From: Sympetrum striolatum
Lineage: Eukaryota; Arthropoda; Insecta; Odonata; Libellulidae
Direction of reading: 5' to 3'
Length of the DNA: 64,000 nucleotides
Assembly: GCA_947579665.1 (NCBI GenBank)
Contig: OX388350.1
Location: 3,348,001 to 3,412,000, forward strand
Shown: positions 13,830 through 25,735 of the stretch, piece after piece
Layout of the letters: each line of letters begins with the position of its first letter
Numbering within the stretch: the first letter of the stretch is position 1
Position numbers and translations under genes: made by a program
The notes under the pieces: generated by a model
Database searches by the model: none
The model's input: the letters and a program-made list of their open reading frames with translations, nothing else
What the model was told of the DNA's origin: nothing

Positions 13830-15204
13830 ATTCGTTTCCATTTGAACTAAAAAAAAGCAGCTCGAAATATAAAATTGGGAGTAATTGAGATTTGATTGGA
13901 GAATAGTGATCATGGAATTAAGAGAGCGAGTCACTTTTGAATAGGTAGAAGTTGTATATTGAGAGAAATCTGTGGAAAACATAGGTAAAAAGACGAGGGA
14001 GTCATTTGGGCAGACAGGTTAGCCCAATAGGCTGCCTAATACGATATTAAAAGAGTGATGCAGGACGGATATCGTGAAGGAAGACTGAGGTTAAGTAATG
14101 AGCGGCGGGTGGAGGTAAGAACTATGGTTGGGAATCGAGGGGGAATGAAGTTATTTCTAGGAGATAGGACAACAGGAAAAACTACAACACACCAATCTTC
14201 GCACTGCTAAAAATGATTTATAATTTGGCATGACTAATTTCAGATTAAATCGCTGGGTTTTTGATGAAAATGAGACCGAAGATACGTCTTCGTTGAGAAC
14301 GGCAAAAGGCATTAGAGCGGTCGGAGGGTGGAGCATGTTAAAGATGGATGAAGGTCCTCCACAGAAGTCGACTTTGGAAAAAAAAGATGAAACTAAGGAG
14401 AGTTGAGAGGAATTCCTTATCCCTCAAAATCTGTCACGTGCTCTTTGGGAACATTTCCTCGCTTCGGATCCTGCAATCGGTGCAGAGTTTGAATGAACCA
14501 TTATCATATGATAAACAAATGAAGGAAGTCACTCTTGGAAATCTAACATAATAATACTTTCAGAGTTAATTATAATATGTTCTTAAAAGTATCTCTCGAT
14601 CACTTCTCATATGTTTAATAAAACTTTTTTATGCCAGCCAAGTTAATAATGAATGTAATTAGGCGTTACTGTTGATTATAAAAAAGTGGCAGGAGCATCA
14701 TTTTCAGCTAATGCAATAATTTTTCTATTTAAACAGTACATTGTTCAAAAGAGCATATGGTTAAATGAACGAAATATGATTTTCCTGCGTGTCTATTTGT
14801 ATTAATCTGCGATTTAATCGCTCATTTTATACGCTTATGCTTAGTTTTATCTTCCTAGTTGTTGAAATTGGAAAAATGTTTGGAAGACTTGATATTCGAG
14901 CTGGAATTTAGGATTTAGTCGATGAATTATCGAGCGATATTTTATTAATTAAGTGTAAAATTAGCTTATCTATATTTAAATAAAATATCTTTTTCTATTC
15001 ACATCTCTGGATGTCTCTTGCTATTATTCCATGGCTTACAAATCCAAATTCTGGAGTGTTTTTTCTTTGGATTCGCAAACTAAGACTGGAGGACTTCAAA
15101 CGAATTCTTTCTTCTAGAGGTGTTGGTGGCGTAGGTTGGATTAGGTTTGATATCGAGCGAATAAAAAAGTTTATAGATGGTGGGACTATGATTGAGTAGA
15201 AGAT
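13830..15204. other. AT-rich non-coding stretch, no gene seen
   Basis: Purine-rich patches (13,860-14,160 and 14,270-14,420) contain short open frames without recognisable motifs. No transposon ends were found. Confidence 0.4.
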
Positions 15205-15330
15205 AAATAAAAGAAACGGCTGAGTCGAATATTGAGAGGTATTGCTAAAAAAAAGACTGAAGGGAATGATGGAGGGGAAGCCAAGGACCGGAAATACTGG
15301 ATGGCACTAAGACCTATACTAGTTGTAAAT
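15205..15330 (+). pseudogene. Possible LINE ORF2 C-terminal remnant
   Basis: In the plus-strand frame starting near 15,236 the translation includes LLKKRLKGMMEGKPRTGNTG. This resembles the basic IEGKR-GRGRPR-type segment near the end of several LINE ORF2 proteins. It is short and isolated, with no catalytic motif nearby, so the assignment is a motif resemblance only. No terminal repeat or target duplication was seen. Confidence 0.25.
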
Positions 15331-16279
15331 AAGTGTAGAAGAGAATGTTAATTCCCACTTACTAATAAGAGTTAGTAGACTCGTATTCTTTACACTTTAT
15401 GTATCTAGGTGTTGCATTTATTTATACTAGTGATCGCACAGTGGTCGAAATTCGACTGTCATTCATTAAATGTTTAAGTTTGAATGTTATTGAGGTTCTT
15501 TTGTCAAAGAGTATACCTCTATAATCATTAGTTATAATTTTTTCGATATTTTGCTATTACGTCAGCTGCGAGCGTGTACAGACACGTTATTAGGGTGTGT
15601 TGTTCGCCTTAATTCCCTTCGATACCTACGAAATATGAAGTTTAACGTTAGTAACAAATGAAATAAAGGCAATGACAGCTTGTAGTTTCATTTATTTTGG
15701 ATACAGTTCATAGCCAATTATAATTTTCCCGTGTTATTATTGAATCAAATGAACACTAATGAAAGTGAGACTTGATTTTAATAGAGGTATAAGATTTCGA
15801 TTGCATTTTATTTTTGTTTAGGTACTTTTTGGAAGAACTGTAAAATGGCCGTAATTTCGTCCCTGCTACTTATGTATCGTTGTTTGCATATGCTGAAATC
15901 TAAGTCAATTGCCTCCTCTTCATAAACTCTGACATTAGTTCCTACCGTTAATTCGGTATGGACTTAAAATCCCCGTGTATTCTCGTGGGAAAATGAATGT
16001 ATCGGATTCAACGATCACCTTGGTCGTCAGGGGGACTGGTTGTTTACTACGGCGAAGTTTCACAAAATATTTGCTCTTTTTCCCATAGATCTCGTAATTT
16101 AGACTGGAATACGATATTCTACGTCCAAAATAAGAATCTTTATTCAATTTCCTTTCTTTTGGTACCTACTAATCTCGATCTCGTGCTACCACTATTTCTG
16201 ATCTAATTTTGAAAAATAAAAAGTGTCTGCAATCGATCAAAATGAACTTTGCGTGCATTTCCTATGAGAGACGATTATA
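15331..16279. other. AT-rich non-coding stretch, no gene seen
   Basis: Short overlapping open frames on both strands at about 15,935-16,206 have no recognisable domain. Nothing else stands out. Confidence 0.4.
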
Positions 16280-16492
16280 CTGGTCCAGAGTCGAACCTAG
16301 GATATTTGGACAAAGATTTTAGCTTTCTGCACTCCTCCATGTAAACCTTAACTATGCCAAATCTCAAACTCCTCTGTTCGCGCAATATCCTTAAAAAGGG
16401 ATCCAAAGTTTTCTCTTCACGTATTAATATATAGATCTTTCGAACCCGGGTCCTTCATTTGCTGGGCCGGTTCTTAACCATTCAGGCAAAAC
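16280..16492 (-). mobile_element. Two tRNA-like promoter boxes, decayed SINE pieces
   Basis: On the minus strand, a B-box-like GGTTCGACTCTGG lies at about 16,283-16,300. A better tRNA-like segment lies at 16,434-16,492, with A-box-like TGAATGGTTAAGAACC and B-box-like CCCGGGTTCGAAAG. Neither forms a complete cloverleaf by eye. They may be two separate insertions or one rearranged SINE. Confidence 0.35.
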
Positions 16493-17538
16493 AGTTCGCT
16501 AAAATCACTCTTTTTCTCTGTCTTCAACCTTTTTCATTCCGTTGCATGCGAAGCTACTATTCTTTCTCTCTGCATTGTCATGGAAGCCATCTTTGACGGC
16601 CTCGACGAGATAGTTGTGGTCTCCACTACTCCGAAAAACAGAAAATGTTCTTTCCGCGCTTATTTATGCTCGCTGCTAAACAAAATGAAAATTAGAACGG
16701 TAGAACGCATCTCCGCTCCCTTTTGAAATGCTTTTAGACATGCGCTGTTTAAAACGCCTCTTCCTTTACGCGATTGAGCTCAAATGGGATTTTTTTTCTT
16801 CTGACGTTTCGCGAAGCAGGAAGTGGAGCAATATTTTTTTGCCGTTCCGCAGATAGGATGGAAGAAGCCCATTTTCAGGAGTCCTGTAAAAAATCTTGAT
16901 TGATGACTTTTATCACGATGACATCGGCGGAAAAGTGATTTACAGGAGAAATAAATTTCTGGCGAAAGTTAGATACGGTTTATGAAGATACGCCTCCGAG
17001 TCGATTTCGGGATTTATTCCAGAGTTGATTGCTCAGATTTTACGTTTGAATCTTTCGTCTCTTTGATTGGAACCGTTGCTTATTATAATCCACCGTTGCG
17101 ATTATTAAGTGCGTCAACCACGCTTTTCTTGAACATTTTTCACTAGAGTGTTTTATCACTTAATTATTAGAGTTCCATCTTGTAAAAATATGTTGCACTG
17201 CCAATTTCATGCGAAATCTTACATAAATAAATAGGTAATGTTTTGTAGTTTCTATCCCCTTTGTGCACACCGTTCGTGTTGAAGCCAGTTTTTATAAGAA
17301 TACGTTGAGAAAATACCATAAAAATAAACCTTACATTATTACTGAACTTATTTATATGTGATTAATTTTCCTCTTTGCGTAAGGAATAATTTTACTACGA
17401 TCCTGATTTGATTTGAGTTTAATTATCTCTCACGTATGTCTGAACTTATTTTACTTGCTCCATAATAAAAAAGGAACTGTTAAACGATATAGAGTCAGAT
17501 GGCACTTCGTGGTACTTACTAATACTGAAAAACTCCAC
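16493..17538. other. Non-coding stretch, no gene seen
   Basis: Pyrimidine-rich around 16,500-16,850, AT-rich after 17,140. No open frame with a recognisable motif and no clear repeats. Confidence 0.4.
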
Positions 17539-17687
17539 GATGTGAGACTTATACTAAATCACAGAAAATTACATCACGACCATGGTTTCGCAACCTAGTT
17601 TCCTGACATCTAAGGGTGAGGATACAGCGAGGCTGCGAAACCATGGTCGTGGTGTAATTTTCTGTGGTTTAGTATAAGTCTCACATC
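17539..17687. repeat. Head-to-head Penelope-type tails forming a 54-bp-arm palindrome
   Basis: The arms 17,539-17,592 and 17,634-17,687 are reverse complements over 54 bp with two differences; both would be G-U pairs in plus-strand RNA, so the transcript could pair throughout. The 41-bp spacer and right arm read as a plus-strand hammerhead-like tail: GTGAGGATA, stem II CAGC-gag-GCTG, CGAAAC, stem III ACC/GGT and GTC. The left arm is the same tail inverted, missing the part before the GAAAC box. This looks like inverted copies of one element end. Confidence 0.6.
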
Positions 17688-17774
17688 ATGACGCTTTTTA
17701 AGAGAACTGTTCGCTGTTGCCTATTAAATTTGTTAGATATTAATGTTTTGAAAACACCCATGAGGGATAAATTT

Positions 17775-17836
17775 TATTAAACCACAGACGCTAGAAAAAT
17801 TACCATGGTTTTATAAGCATGCTAAATCCTCAGGTC
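17775..17836 (-). mobile_element. Decayed third copy of the 17.6 kb tail
   Basis: Read on the minus strand it gives CCTGAGGAT, AAAACCATGGTAATTTTTCT and GTGGTTTAATA. This aligns with the right arm of the nearby palindrome (GTGAGGATA, GAAACCATGGT, TAATTTTCTGTGGTTTAGTA). The stem II region has diverged and no longer pairs. It lies 88 bp from the palindrome, so the cluster holds three copies of the same end in alternating orientation. Confidence 0.5.
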
Positions 17837-18115
17837 CTTGGAGATATAGTATTTACTTTTATTTGAGCTCACCTTTCTTGCAGCTTCTAAGTTCTCAGTT
17901 TCGCACTAAAAGACATTCTTTGCGGACAATTCTGTACGTCTCGTATGAAAGAGATCGAACTAAAAGTGGAGGTAAAACCCCATTTAAATTGCATATTTAT
18001 ATTCAAATAAAAATAGGTGGGGAAATAGCAAAAAGATGTTCACCAATAAACTCTTAAAATGCAGTTTTCCAAAATCCCAGGATCACTAAAGTGATTCTGA
18101 TACCCTCATGCTTTA

Positions 18116-18180
18116 CTAATGAGGATGGATGTTACTACATCGGTGGAACCGGTCGCAAATAACCCAAGTTTGTGGAAAGT
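18116..18180 (+). mobile_element. Penelope-like 3' tail with hammerhead-like core
   Basis: The segment reads CTAATGAGGATG, stem II GATG-ttacta-CATC, GGTGGAACCGGTCGC, AAATAACC. CTAATGA is one base from CTGATGA, and GGAAC replaces the expected GAAAC. GTC follows a tiny stem III (AC/GT). Only the tail survives. It is a different family from the 17.6 kb cluster, judging by stem II and downstream sequence. Confidence 0.5.
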
Positions 18181-19162
18181 GTTACTTTCAGTGCTTTCCT
18201 ACCTCTGTTTTCTTTGGGCTTAATTCTCTTTCCGTATTAACTCTATGATCGTTTCCTTCTTCGAAAGTTAAAAAGGGAAAAAAGGGGCCGTTTTTCCACG
18301 TTCTTTTGTTTTCCTTCGTAAGGTAAACTTCCCGTGTCGATCTGTTGGCAGTCCACTGCTAGCACGTTCATGCCTACCGCTCTGCCACCTTGCGGCGGTC
18401 CATGGAACTTCTCAAGTGGCCTTTACACAATTGTGTGAGACAGTATTTTCGCAGAAGTTAAGTCGTTGCCGTCCGCCGTTGAGAGACCTTTCTCAACACC
18501 TAATTTTCGCTCAAAGTACAACTACCTGCTTCGGGGAAGTTAACATGTTTCGCTGAGAATCATTCACTTTTTAGCAAAGCTGGAAAGCTGCCTGTAGGAA
18601 CGGTAATTTCGAGTTGGAGAAACCGACCGAATTAAGAAATTATCAATAACTTAGAGGGTTTTTAAAAAAAGGAAGGGTTAATTGAAAAAGGCTTAACTAT
18701 TGTAGCTGCCTTATGAAGTGGTCCAGGGGATTTAAATAAAGTGCATTTCGAAAAATAGTATTTCACTGTTTAGTCAGCTTTCTCTCGAATATCGGTCAAG
18801 GATTTCCGTTGGTAGGGAATGATGTCTGACTATTATGTTAAATCGTCATTGGCAGATTATATTACCCCAGTGACAAATTACTTTGTGCTTTACTACAGTT
18901 TCCTGTTGGTAACTTTTACATTTAAACTCCATGAAAGAAATTCATATCAGTTTAAATTTACGTCAGAGAATCGATTTGCAATTCTAATTTTTTAATCTTA
19001 AATGACAGCATCAACGTTTAGCTGCTTTGGACTTAATGTGCTACAGAAAATGCATAATTCTACCTCAAGAACGACAGTCATAGCTGCGAGGCAATACTCT
19101 ATGTTATTTTTATAGAGTAATCTGTAAGGGAAACACTGAATCAGATTAACAGAATTAAAATG
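18181..19162. other. Non-coding stretch, no gene seen
   Basis: A GC-richer patch (18,290-18,550) contains CTGCCACCTTGCGGCGG and a small GTTGAGA/TCTCAAC hairpin. No element or gene could be assigned. Confidence 0.4.
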
Positions 19163-19365
19163 ATCGACCTTGGTGGCCGAGTGGATTCATCTACGCTATC
19201 GTTCCTACCCAGAAGGTCCCGGGTTCGAATCCCGGCAGATCGGGCTTTTACGATCAGGGAATGGTAGTGTGTGTTCGTTGTAACTAATGCCTTGGTGAAG
19301 CACCTCCTGATATGTTCATCGGAGCTTAGGAGGACTTCGCCGATAAAGCGCAACATTAGCTCAGC
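19163..19365 (+). mobile_element. tRNA-derived SINE with body
   Basis: The A box TGGCCGAGTGG (19,174-19,184) and B box GGTTCGAATCC (19,222-19,232) are intact and resemble the Leu/Ser tRNA class. A tRNA-unrelated body follows, with TGCCTTGGTGAAGCACCTCC and GGAGGACTTCGCCGATAAAG, then an A-rich stretch near 19,363. The acceptor arm does not pair with the 3' side, which argues against a functional tRNA gene. No target duplication could be fixed by eye. Confidence 0.6.
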
Positions 19366-20619
19366 AAAAAATATACTTATGTCACAAGCATATTTTAGAT
19401 GACATAATTTATTAGGAAAATTTTAAACCATCAGAAATGGGAGTAAGGATACATAATAAAACATGAGATGCTTTAAGTAAAAGGAAAAATTGCTGCGGTC
19501 AGCCAGAAATACAAGATTACAAGACTTGAGTTGAAATTGAGAGAAAATTTTGAGTTTAAAAACTTTTCCTGCGTTCAGTAAAATTATATCGCGTAGAAGA
19601 AATTTGTCGATATATCGTCAATTTAAATATATACTTGTAGATGCTATTCGTTCCTTGACAATACATATTCAACCAGTTCTCAATTTCTTTATAAATTTGA
19701 TAATCGTCCTATAAAATCAATCCTGGTTCCAGAAGACTGAGAGTTCAGACAGGTTTTTTTGGTTTTCTGTTCGGCTAAAGATACATTCGAAAATCCACGT
19801 AAAAGAGCTGATTATTTTAGTAATTTTAGTAATGTTTTTGTGGCTAAATAAAGGCGCATGGATTATTTAAAGAGTGGATATTTCCTAAGCAGTTCACGCG
19901 ATTCAGTAACTTGATCTCTTGGGAGGATGCCCTTCGGCAGCTGCTAATTAATGAGGAAAGCAGAGTGTTATTGTTGGCTCCGTAATTGTGTACGCTTCGG
20001 CAAAGAAAAACAAATTCCGAAAAATCCCTCTGCGTATATTATCTTTCGGTTTCCCCTTTTTTCTAAAACTACAAGCCAACGGTGGAAAACTTTCCCATAA
20101 AATGTCGAAGAAGGTAAATTGCTGTTTCGGATGAATCCCTAGAAGGAAATCCCGTGCCTCGATTCAGATAACTCAATTACTTAATACTCCAAATTGTACT
20201 TCCCGTAGATACCATAGCAAAATATGACGGAAAAGTTTTCACACTACTTTACATTTTTATTTTTTGTTTTCTGCATAGATTACTGAAATATTGTTACCGT
20301 TTTTTAATCCTGTAAAAGTCAGTGTTTAAATGCATATGCTCGTGAAATTTACACTTTCGCTCCCACGCGAGAAAATTATGTACTGATAGATTGATAAAAT
20401 ACTTACTTTGTCGGTAGTAACGGTTTTAGAAGACCTCTTTTGTGTATTTTAATGGTCAGTGTTATTTTGAAATGATCAGATTCTAACTCAATTACCTTCA
20501 GCTAGATTGGCAACTCAATTCATAAACAGTGAAACTTTAACGATGAAAAATATAGAAAATTTTATAAAATACAAAAATTTACTAATACGAGAATGCAAAC
20601 GGTCTTCGATCCATAACAA
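19366..20619. other. AT-rich non-coding stretch, no gene seen
   Basis: No motif-bearing open frame. GGGAGGATGCCCTTCGGCAGCTG at about 19,921-19,944 faintly resembles the first half of a hammerhead tail but lacks a GAAAC box. Confidence 0.4.
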
Positions 20620-20912
20620 ATAACAATTGTAACAAAGGGTGACTGAATTGCCACAATCACACGATATGACATTGTGTATAGAAATCCAAGCAAAATTGGC
20701 TGTGCGGGGTACTTTGGTACCCCATTCAAAAAATAAAGGTATTTTGGAAATGAGTCGGTGATACAAATTTATTTAAATTTCATAGTATGAAAGAAACCAC
20801 GAATGCACGAATGCATGGAATAAGAAACATTTGTGGTTAAAAATAAAACTGTTCTATTGAATTTAGCTATTCTGGGGTCCTCCAGTACCCCGCACCGTCT
20901 AGGAAGGGTTAA
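20620..20912 (-). mobile_element. piggyBac-like non-autonomous element, partial copy
   Basis: The minus-strand sequence matches 37,408-37,690. It begins TTAACCCTTCCTAGACGGTG at 20,912 and continues with GCGGGGTAC, GAGGACCCC and GAATGGGGTACCAAAGTACC. TTAA followed by CCCTT at the end is what piggyBac-superfamily elements show. Similarity to the other copy stops near 20,620 and no second end is found, so the copy is truncated or fused to other DNA. The open frame through it is shared with the other copy but shows no transposase motif. Confidence 0.55.
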
Positions 20913-23900
20913 TGGAAACCCGCGATGAATATCACTCAGGCGAAGACAACTACAGTGAGCTAGCAAATTTTATTTCGCACTAAAAGTGATTATTTCCCAT
21001 GATAAATGAACTGTAAATTTCTGTAATCGTATTAATATATTTAACTTTTACATTTGTTTGAAAAAGCTCCAAGAATTACTTTAAATCCGGGATAAAATCC
21101 GTTCATCAAATTTACTTGGTCGGCAACAATTTTCCTCGGTCAGCATATTCATCAAAGTTCCAATGAGAGCGAGAATTGGAAAATCACATTCTGCAAATTA
21201 ACGAATCGATGCGATGAACTGCAAGTCCAAAGGAGTCCTCGATTATACGACGGGACTGATTTCATCATCATCCAGTAAAATATTAAAATAAAGGAAATGA
21301 AGTGGCAGTTTTCACAAGATAATATTCTAAAACACGAAAAAAATGTAGTCACGTGATTTTTGTTAGGAATTATGCGAAAATTCGCTGTTTCTCTTGTCCA
21401 AAATATAATAAAAGATCACCTCTATGATGATCAGAATACTTTCCGACTAACTTTCGTTGTGCTTTGAATGTTTCTCAGAACTTAAAGAATGGGACGGTTA
21501 TAAGAAGTACGCTTTTGGGCTTATCCGTTAATCAGTTTTGACACTTTGAAAAGATTTCTGGGAAATGCAACGCAAATAACTTTTGAGGTCTCAGTGGGGA
21601 CTCAAAGGACTCTTTTCCCAAACATTTTCCCGACGGTGAACAGTATTAGTCCAAGTATTGCGAAAATCTATTATTATATATATATTATGGAAAGAAACTT
21701 GAAAGGCGGTACTTTTTCACTAAAAATGTTATTTTTTAATTTTCCTCTAGTGGAGAATGAACATTCGACAAATCGAATGGTGTGTTGATACTAAAACAAA
21801 AATCCTTTTCTTTGGAAAATGTAATTTTCTTAGTTTCTTTCCATTTTACAACTTATACCCAGAATATGAAAAAAGATGCTCGAGAATGGCGAAGAAGGAA
21901 ATCTTTCCATGGAATCAGCACATATTTTATTTGTTGTTTATTAGTTTCCGATTTGTAAAAACTCTACGAATACCCATTACGAAAAGGAAACGGAGCAATC
22001 TTTCACTATTATTAATTTCATCATTATTTTTCATCATCAGTAATTAACACTCTGCTACCAGTCAATTGTTAAGGCTTGAAGAGACGGCAAAAATTGAATT
22101 TACATCTAAAAATTTAAACGTACATGAAAGTACAGTTTTCTCAGTATTCATACCAAATTAGCCTATCGCGTTACAGAACTGGCGTTGAAGTTTTCCTCAA
22201 TACCGTTGTTTATAAAAAACGATATTGTATTACTGCGGTGGTTGAATTTCTCCGTGTATTCTATAGTTAATTATTAGATACTGCTTCTGTCTCGACTTTT
22301 CATTTTCCATAGAATATTACAAGCATTTTAAAGTTTAGAGATTTCCCAATGGAAAGAGAGAATAGTTGAAGATAAAGTTGAAAGGAGAAACTCAAGAGAT
22401 TGAAATTAGTTGTTATGTTTCCCAATGATGGGAAAAAATAAAGTTGAAGCGGAGCGATTTAACAATGGTTAACCATTGATTTTACCAGTCTTTTCTTAAT
22501 ATTGCTTAAGCTTTCACATTTTAGCTTCATGGGTGTGAAACGTTAACGTTTGAAAAAGGTGACTGCTCGTGGTCAGTAATATTTCAGTTCGGCAAAGATA
22601 AGAAAAATTATTCGATGAAATATTTTTCTAAAATACGGTGTAACGTGATCGAAGTAGCCATCATGCTTTTCGTATCTCTTTTTATTAGAGGTCACATTTC
22701 ACACCATTGTATCAGAATATCGAAAACTGAGGAGTTGGCCCATCTTTTCTAGGTAAGAGAACGAACTTAAAAATGTTAAGTGAGGGTTTGAATTGCGAAT
22801 AAAGTTGGTATGAGTCTATGGTTTAGTCAGATGTTGAGGAAAGATGGACGGGAAGACAAATTAACTAAATGTTGAATAATAGGTTTAAAGAAAGAAAGAT
22901 AAAAGTTTTTGGAAAGGATAAATAAGCAAGGACATTTCAGGTCACATGAACATAACGAGCGGTAGATGACTGATTCGGTATATGTTATTCATTTTATGTG
23001 GTATCTTAAGATCTCCTAAAAGGAAAACAAAAGTGAGCTTTCTTTTGGACTATCGACGCTGCTCGTCTTTCCTCCGCAAAAAATGAATTCCCGCCTGGAG
23101 CTCATTGTTCCTCTTTGGATCGATGGGATCAGTTTTGCACATTTCCTGGAATTCACGAGATAAAGCGATAGTTTTTGCGATGCTAGAGGCCAGAAATCGA
23201 AAAAGAAGAAACAGGCGGTAGATGGAAGAAGATGGAGTCACTTGGATCGTCGAACAGTTTAATCGCAATGGCTTCTCGACCTTAAACATGCCGCTGGTGA
23301 AAAATCCTCAGTAATTCGACGTTGGATCTCTTAAATATTCTCGCGTTCAATCCTTTTTAAAAAGATCAGAGAATATTTCACGAAGGAATATTTTTGTAAA
23401 CATTGTCGGGCGTGGCGAATATTAGAGCATCGTTGAGTAGAGGCTCTGTTCATGTAATATTAATGAGCGATTTGATTCTTTAAAACTGAAGTGACCATTT
23501 CAATCATCACTTGATTCGAAAATTCGGAATGGAATCTTTGATGCCATTAAAGAAAAGTAAATTACCGATAAAATGGGAAATATCAATGATGAAAAGTACA
23601 TTATGGAATGAAAATATATCTAATGCAAAGAAACACAGAATTTATAAAAGTCCTTATTACATGTGAGTGAAAATATGGTAGTTCAAGGAGAAAATAAAAT
23701 GCCCCCTTTTACTGATATAAACTATTGTTGCTGAGCGCCGCAGGGTGGTCAAAAGAAGGAATAAGTAAATCCATTCAATACTTGATGACATCATAACAAA
23801 ACAGCTGGTATGATATAGCCATGCGCAGCGTATTTCATCCTGAAATAGATTTTACTTGGAATCCAAAAGGCACAATGAAGAGAGAATGATTCCATCAGGG

Positions 23901-24054
23901 AGAGGAACCTTCGCAAGGTCTGATAATGAATAGAGAGCAATGGCAGGGAATGCCTTCCTCCTGTCGCATATCGAGGTTAGCTTATATTTCTCAATACGAC
24001 CAATTTGGAGGTAATATTTAAAACCGAAAGAGGAACGAAAAACAAGATTGATAT
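20913..24054. other. AT-rich non-coding stretch, no gene seen
   Basis: Contains several short open frames (80, 96 and 79 codons at about 21,546-22,047 and 23,050-23,289) without recognisable motifs. The 23,050-23,289 patch is GC-richer than its surroundings. No repeats or ends were identified. Confidence 0.4.
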
Positions 24055-24178
24055 CGGGTTGTGGCATCCGCTCGGAAAGTAGAAGATCCAGGTTCGAGTC
24101 TCAACTACATCGATCTTTAATTTCGATTTTTTCACTTACGGCAAGTTTGTGTGAGCATACACGCAAGCTTGCCCGTAA
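24055..24178 (+). mobile_element. tRNA-like SINE scrap followed by a hairpin
   Basis: A B box GGTTCGAGTCTC sits at 24,091-24,102, preceded by a poor A-box region. Downstream, 24,136-24,177 folds into an imperfect stem (TTACGGCAAG against CTTGCCCGTAA, with GTGTG/CACGC above). Whether the stem belongs to the SINE or to the edge of the adjacent mariner relic is unclear. Confidence 0.35.
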
Positions 24179-24204
24179 ATGTGTTCCATAAGCTTTAAGA
24201 CTGG

Positions 24205-24870
24205 CTATAAAAATATTACAAAAGTTTTACAACAAATTTTTTATTCTAAATAGTCTCCATTAAAAGTACATAATACATATGTTGTCATTATCTTTCAGCC
24301 ATTTCATGCCTTTCAGAAACTCCTATTTTGAAATACTGTTTTACTTTATTGTCACTGCTTCTTGTATCTCGTCTATCGACGCAACATGGTTCCCTTTCAT
24401 GTTCATCTTTGATTTGGGGAGCATGAAGTAGTCAGGGGGACTCAAATCAAGCGGGTACGGTGGGTGGCTGAGTTCAGGAACCATTTTTTTTTACCAAAAA
24501 TCGCATGCGCTGGTGGGTTGTCGTGCAAAAGGAAATAGAACGATATCTCTGCAACTCGGGTCTAGCACGCGCAATTCAAGGCGATCCAGCACTTGTTGGT
24601 TGAACGAAGTAGTCACAGTAGAAGAAATTATTTGTGGACGATGCCCTTGGAGTAAAAATAATTACTAATATTTTTAATGACAACTTTGGTCGTCTTTAAC
24701 CGACTTTCTACCTTCTGTAAAAAGGTTATAACAAAAACAGTAGCACTAGACATAACAGATCCACCAAAAGGCAATTATAAAATTTCAAACTGTCGCACTC
24801 TTACTAGTTTTAAAGCAAAGTTTAATCGCAACACGTTGTCCGTTATTTTATCGTGAAAGTAAAGCCGAGA
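24205..24870 (-). pseudogene. mariner transposase relic
   Basis: The minus strand carries mariner-family landmarks in order. There is an N-terminal stretch like QRVAIKLCFKTSKSAT (about 24,800-24,845), then YFYSKGIVHK (near 24,640-24,665), LDRLELRVLDP, the second-aspartate motif HDNPPAH (about 24,510-24,530), and HPPYPLDLSPPDYF with the third aspartate (about 24,430-24,470). Mariner enzymes cut and paste DNA at TA sites with a DDD triad. This copy has stops, frame changes and a large deletion between the N-terminal and catalytic parts, including the first-aspartate region. It cannot encode a working enzyme. No matching terminal repeats were recognised. Confidence 0.7.
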
Positions 24871-25042
24871 CCACTTTGATAATACCGCGCAAACTGCTAC
24901 TGGACAGCTGCATGTGATTTGATGAGTTGAAAACTTTGCATAGAGTGAGAAGAAGACTGTAGTACTTAGGTGCCAAAATTTAATGAAGATGACGCTTATA
25001 GTACCGATTTAATAGCCGTAGTCATAAAACGTATGGGAAACA

Positions 25043-25735
25043 CTGTGCATTAGAGTGGATAGAAAAAACCTTTTTTTTCGAAATCCGTCTACGGCTATTG
25101 CTTAAAGCTTGTGGTTGGTGGTCTTTATAACATATAAAAAAATTCAACTCGATCGGATTATGTCCTGAGGCTGCGAATTTTAGTCAAAATTTTAAATTTT
25201 TGTGAAAAATATCAAATTTGTGTACTTTATCCTGATGGTTTTTCAGTTTCCAAAGTGATTAAATGGTAAAGAAGTACATAAGGTTGTTGCCTTATAGGAT
25301 ATATATAAGATTCGGTAGGTTTGAATCAAAGAAAATGGTCTCTCAGTTCGCCAAAATACGTCAAAATACACGAATTATACAGAAATGTTAAGGATGTTGG
25401 TTAGACAGTTGAGTGGGTCGGTTTCCCTTTTTTTCTGATAGAAATGTAATACCCGGTAATAGAGGCACACCCACGTAACTGATATAATTTTACTTTCAAA
25501 TGAATCACTACCTTTTGTGAGAATTTTTTCCTCCAAGTTTCAAAATTTCGGCAAGAAACGTTAAAATTGCAAAAAAATTCAAGTTCGGTTAAAACGAATA
25601 TTTTTAGGATAAATATATGTAATTGCGACGAACACTGTCACTCAATGTTAGAAACTCTACCAACCACAAACTTTAAGCCCTAGCCGTTGACCGATTTCGA
25701 AAAAAAAAGTTTTTTCGATCCACTCTACTGTGCAT
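25043..25735. mobile_element. hAT-type non-autonomous element with 8-bp target duplication
   Basis: The element spans 25,051-25,727. It begins TAGAGTGGATAGAAAAAA and ends with the reverse complement of TAGAGTGGATCGAAAAAA. The inverted similarity continues for about 90 bp (CGAAATC, CTACGGCTA/CAACGGCTA, TTAAAG, TTGTGGTTGGT). CTGTGCAT occurs immediately outside both ends (25,043-25,050 and 25,728-25,735) as an 8-bp target site duplication. An 8-bp duplication with a TAGAG-type end fits the hAT superfamily. There is no transposase frame inside; the interior is AT-rich. The mariner relic ends less than 200 bp away. Confidence 0.75.

Noticed and set aside
18370..18410. CTGCCACCTTGCGGCGG as a repeat end
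   Set aside because: Similar GC-rich phrases at about 870 and 23,735 are too short and variable to define an element.
19167..19246. Functional tRNA gene (Leu/Ser type)
   Set aside because: Both promoter boxes are good, but the acceptor stem does not pair and a SINE-like body follows.
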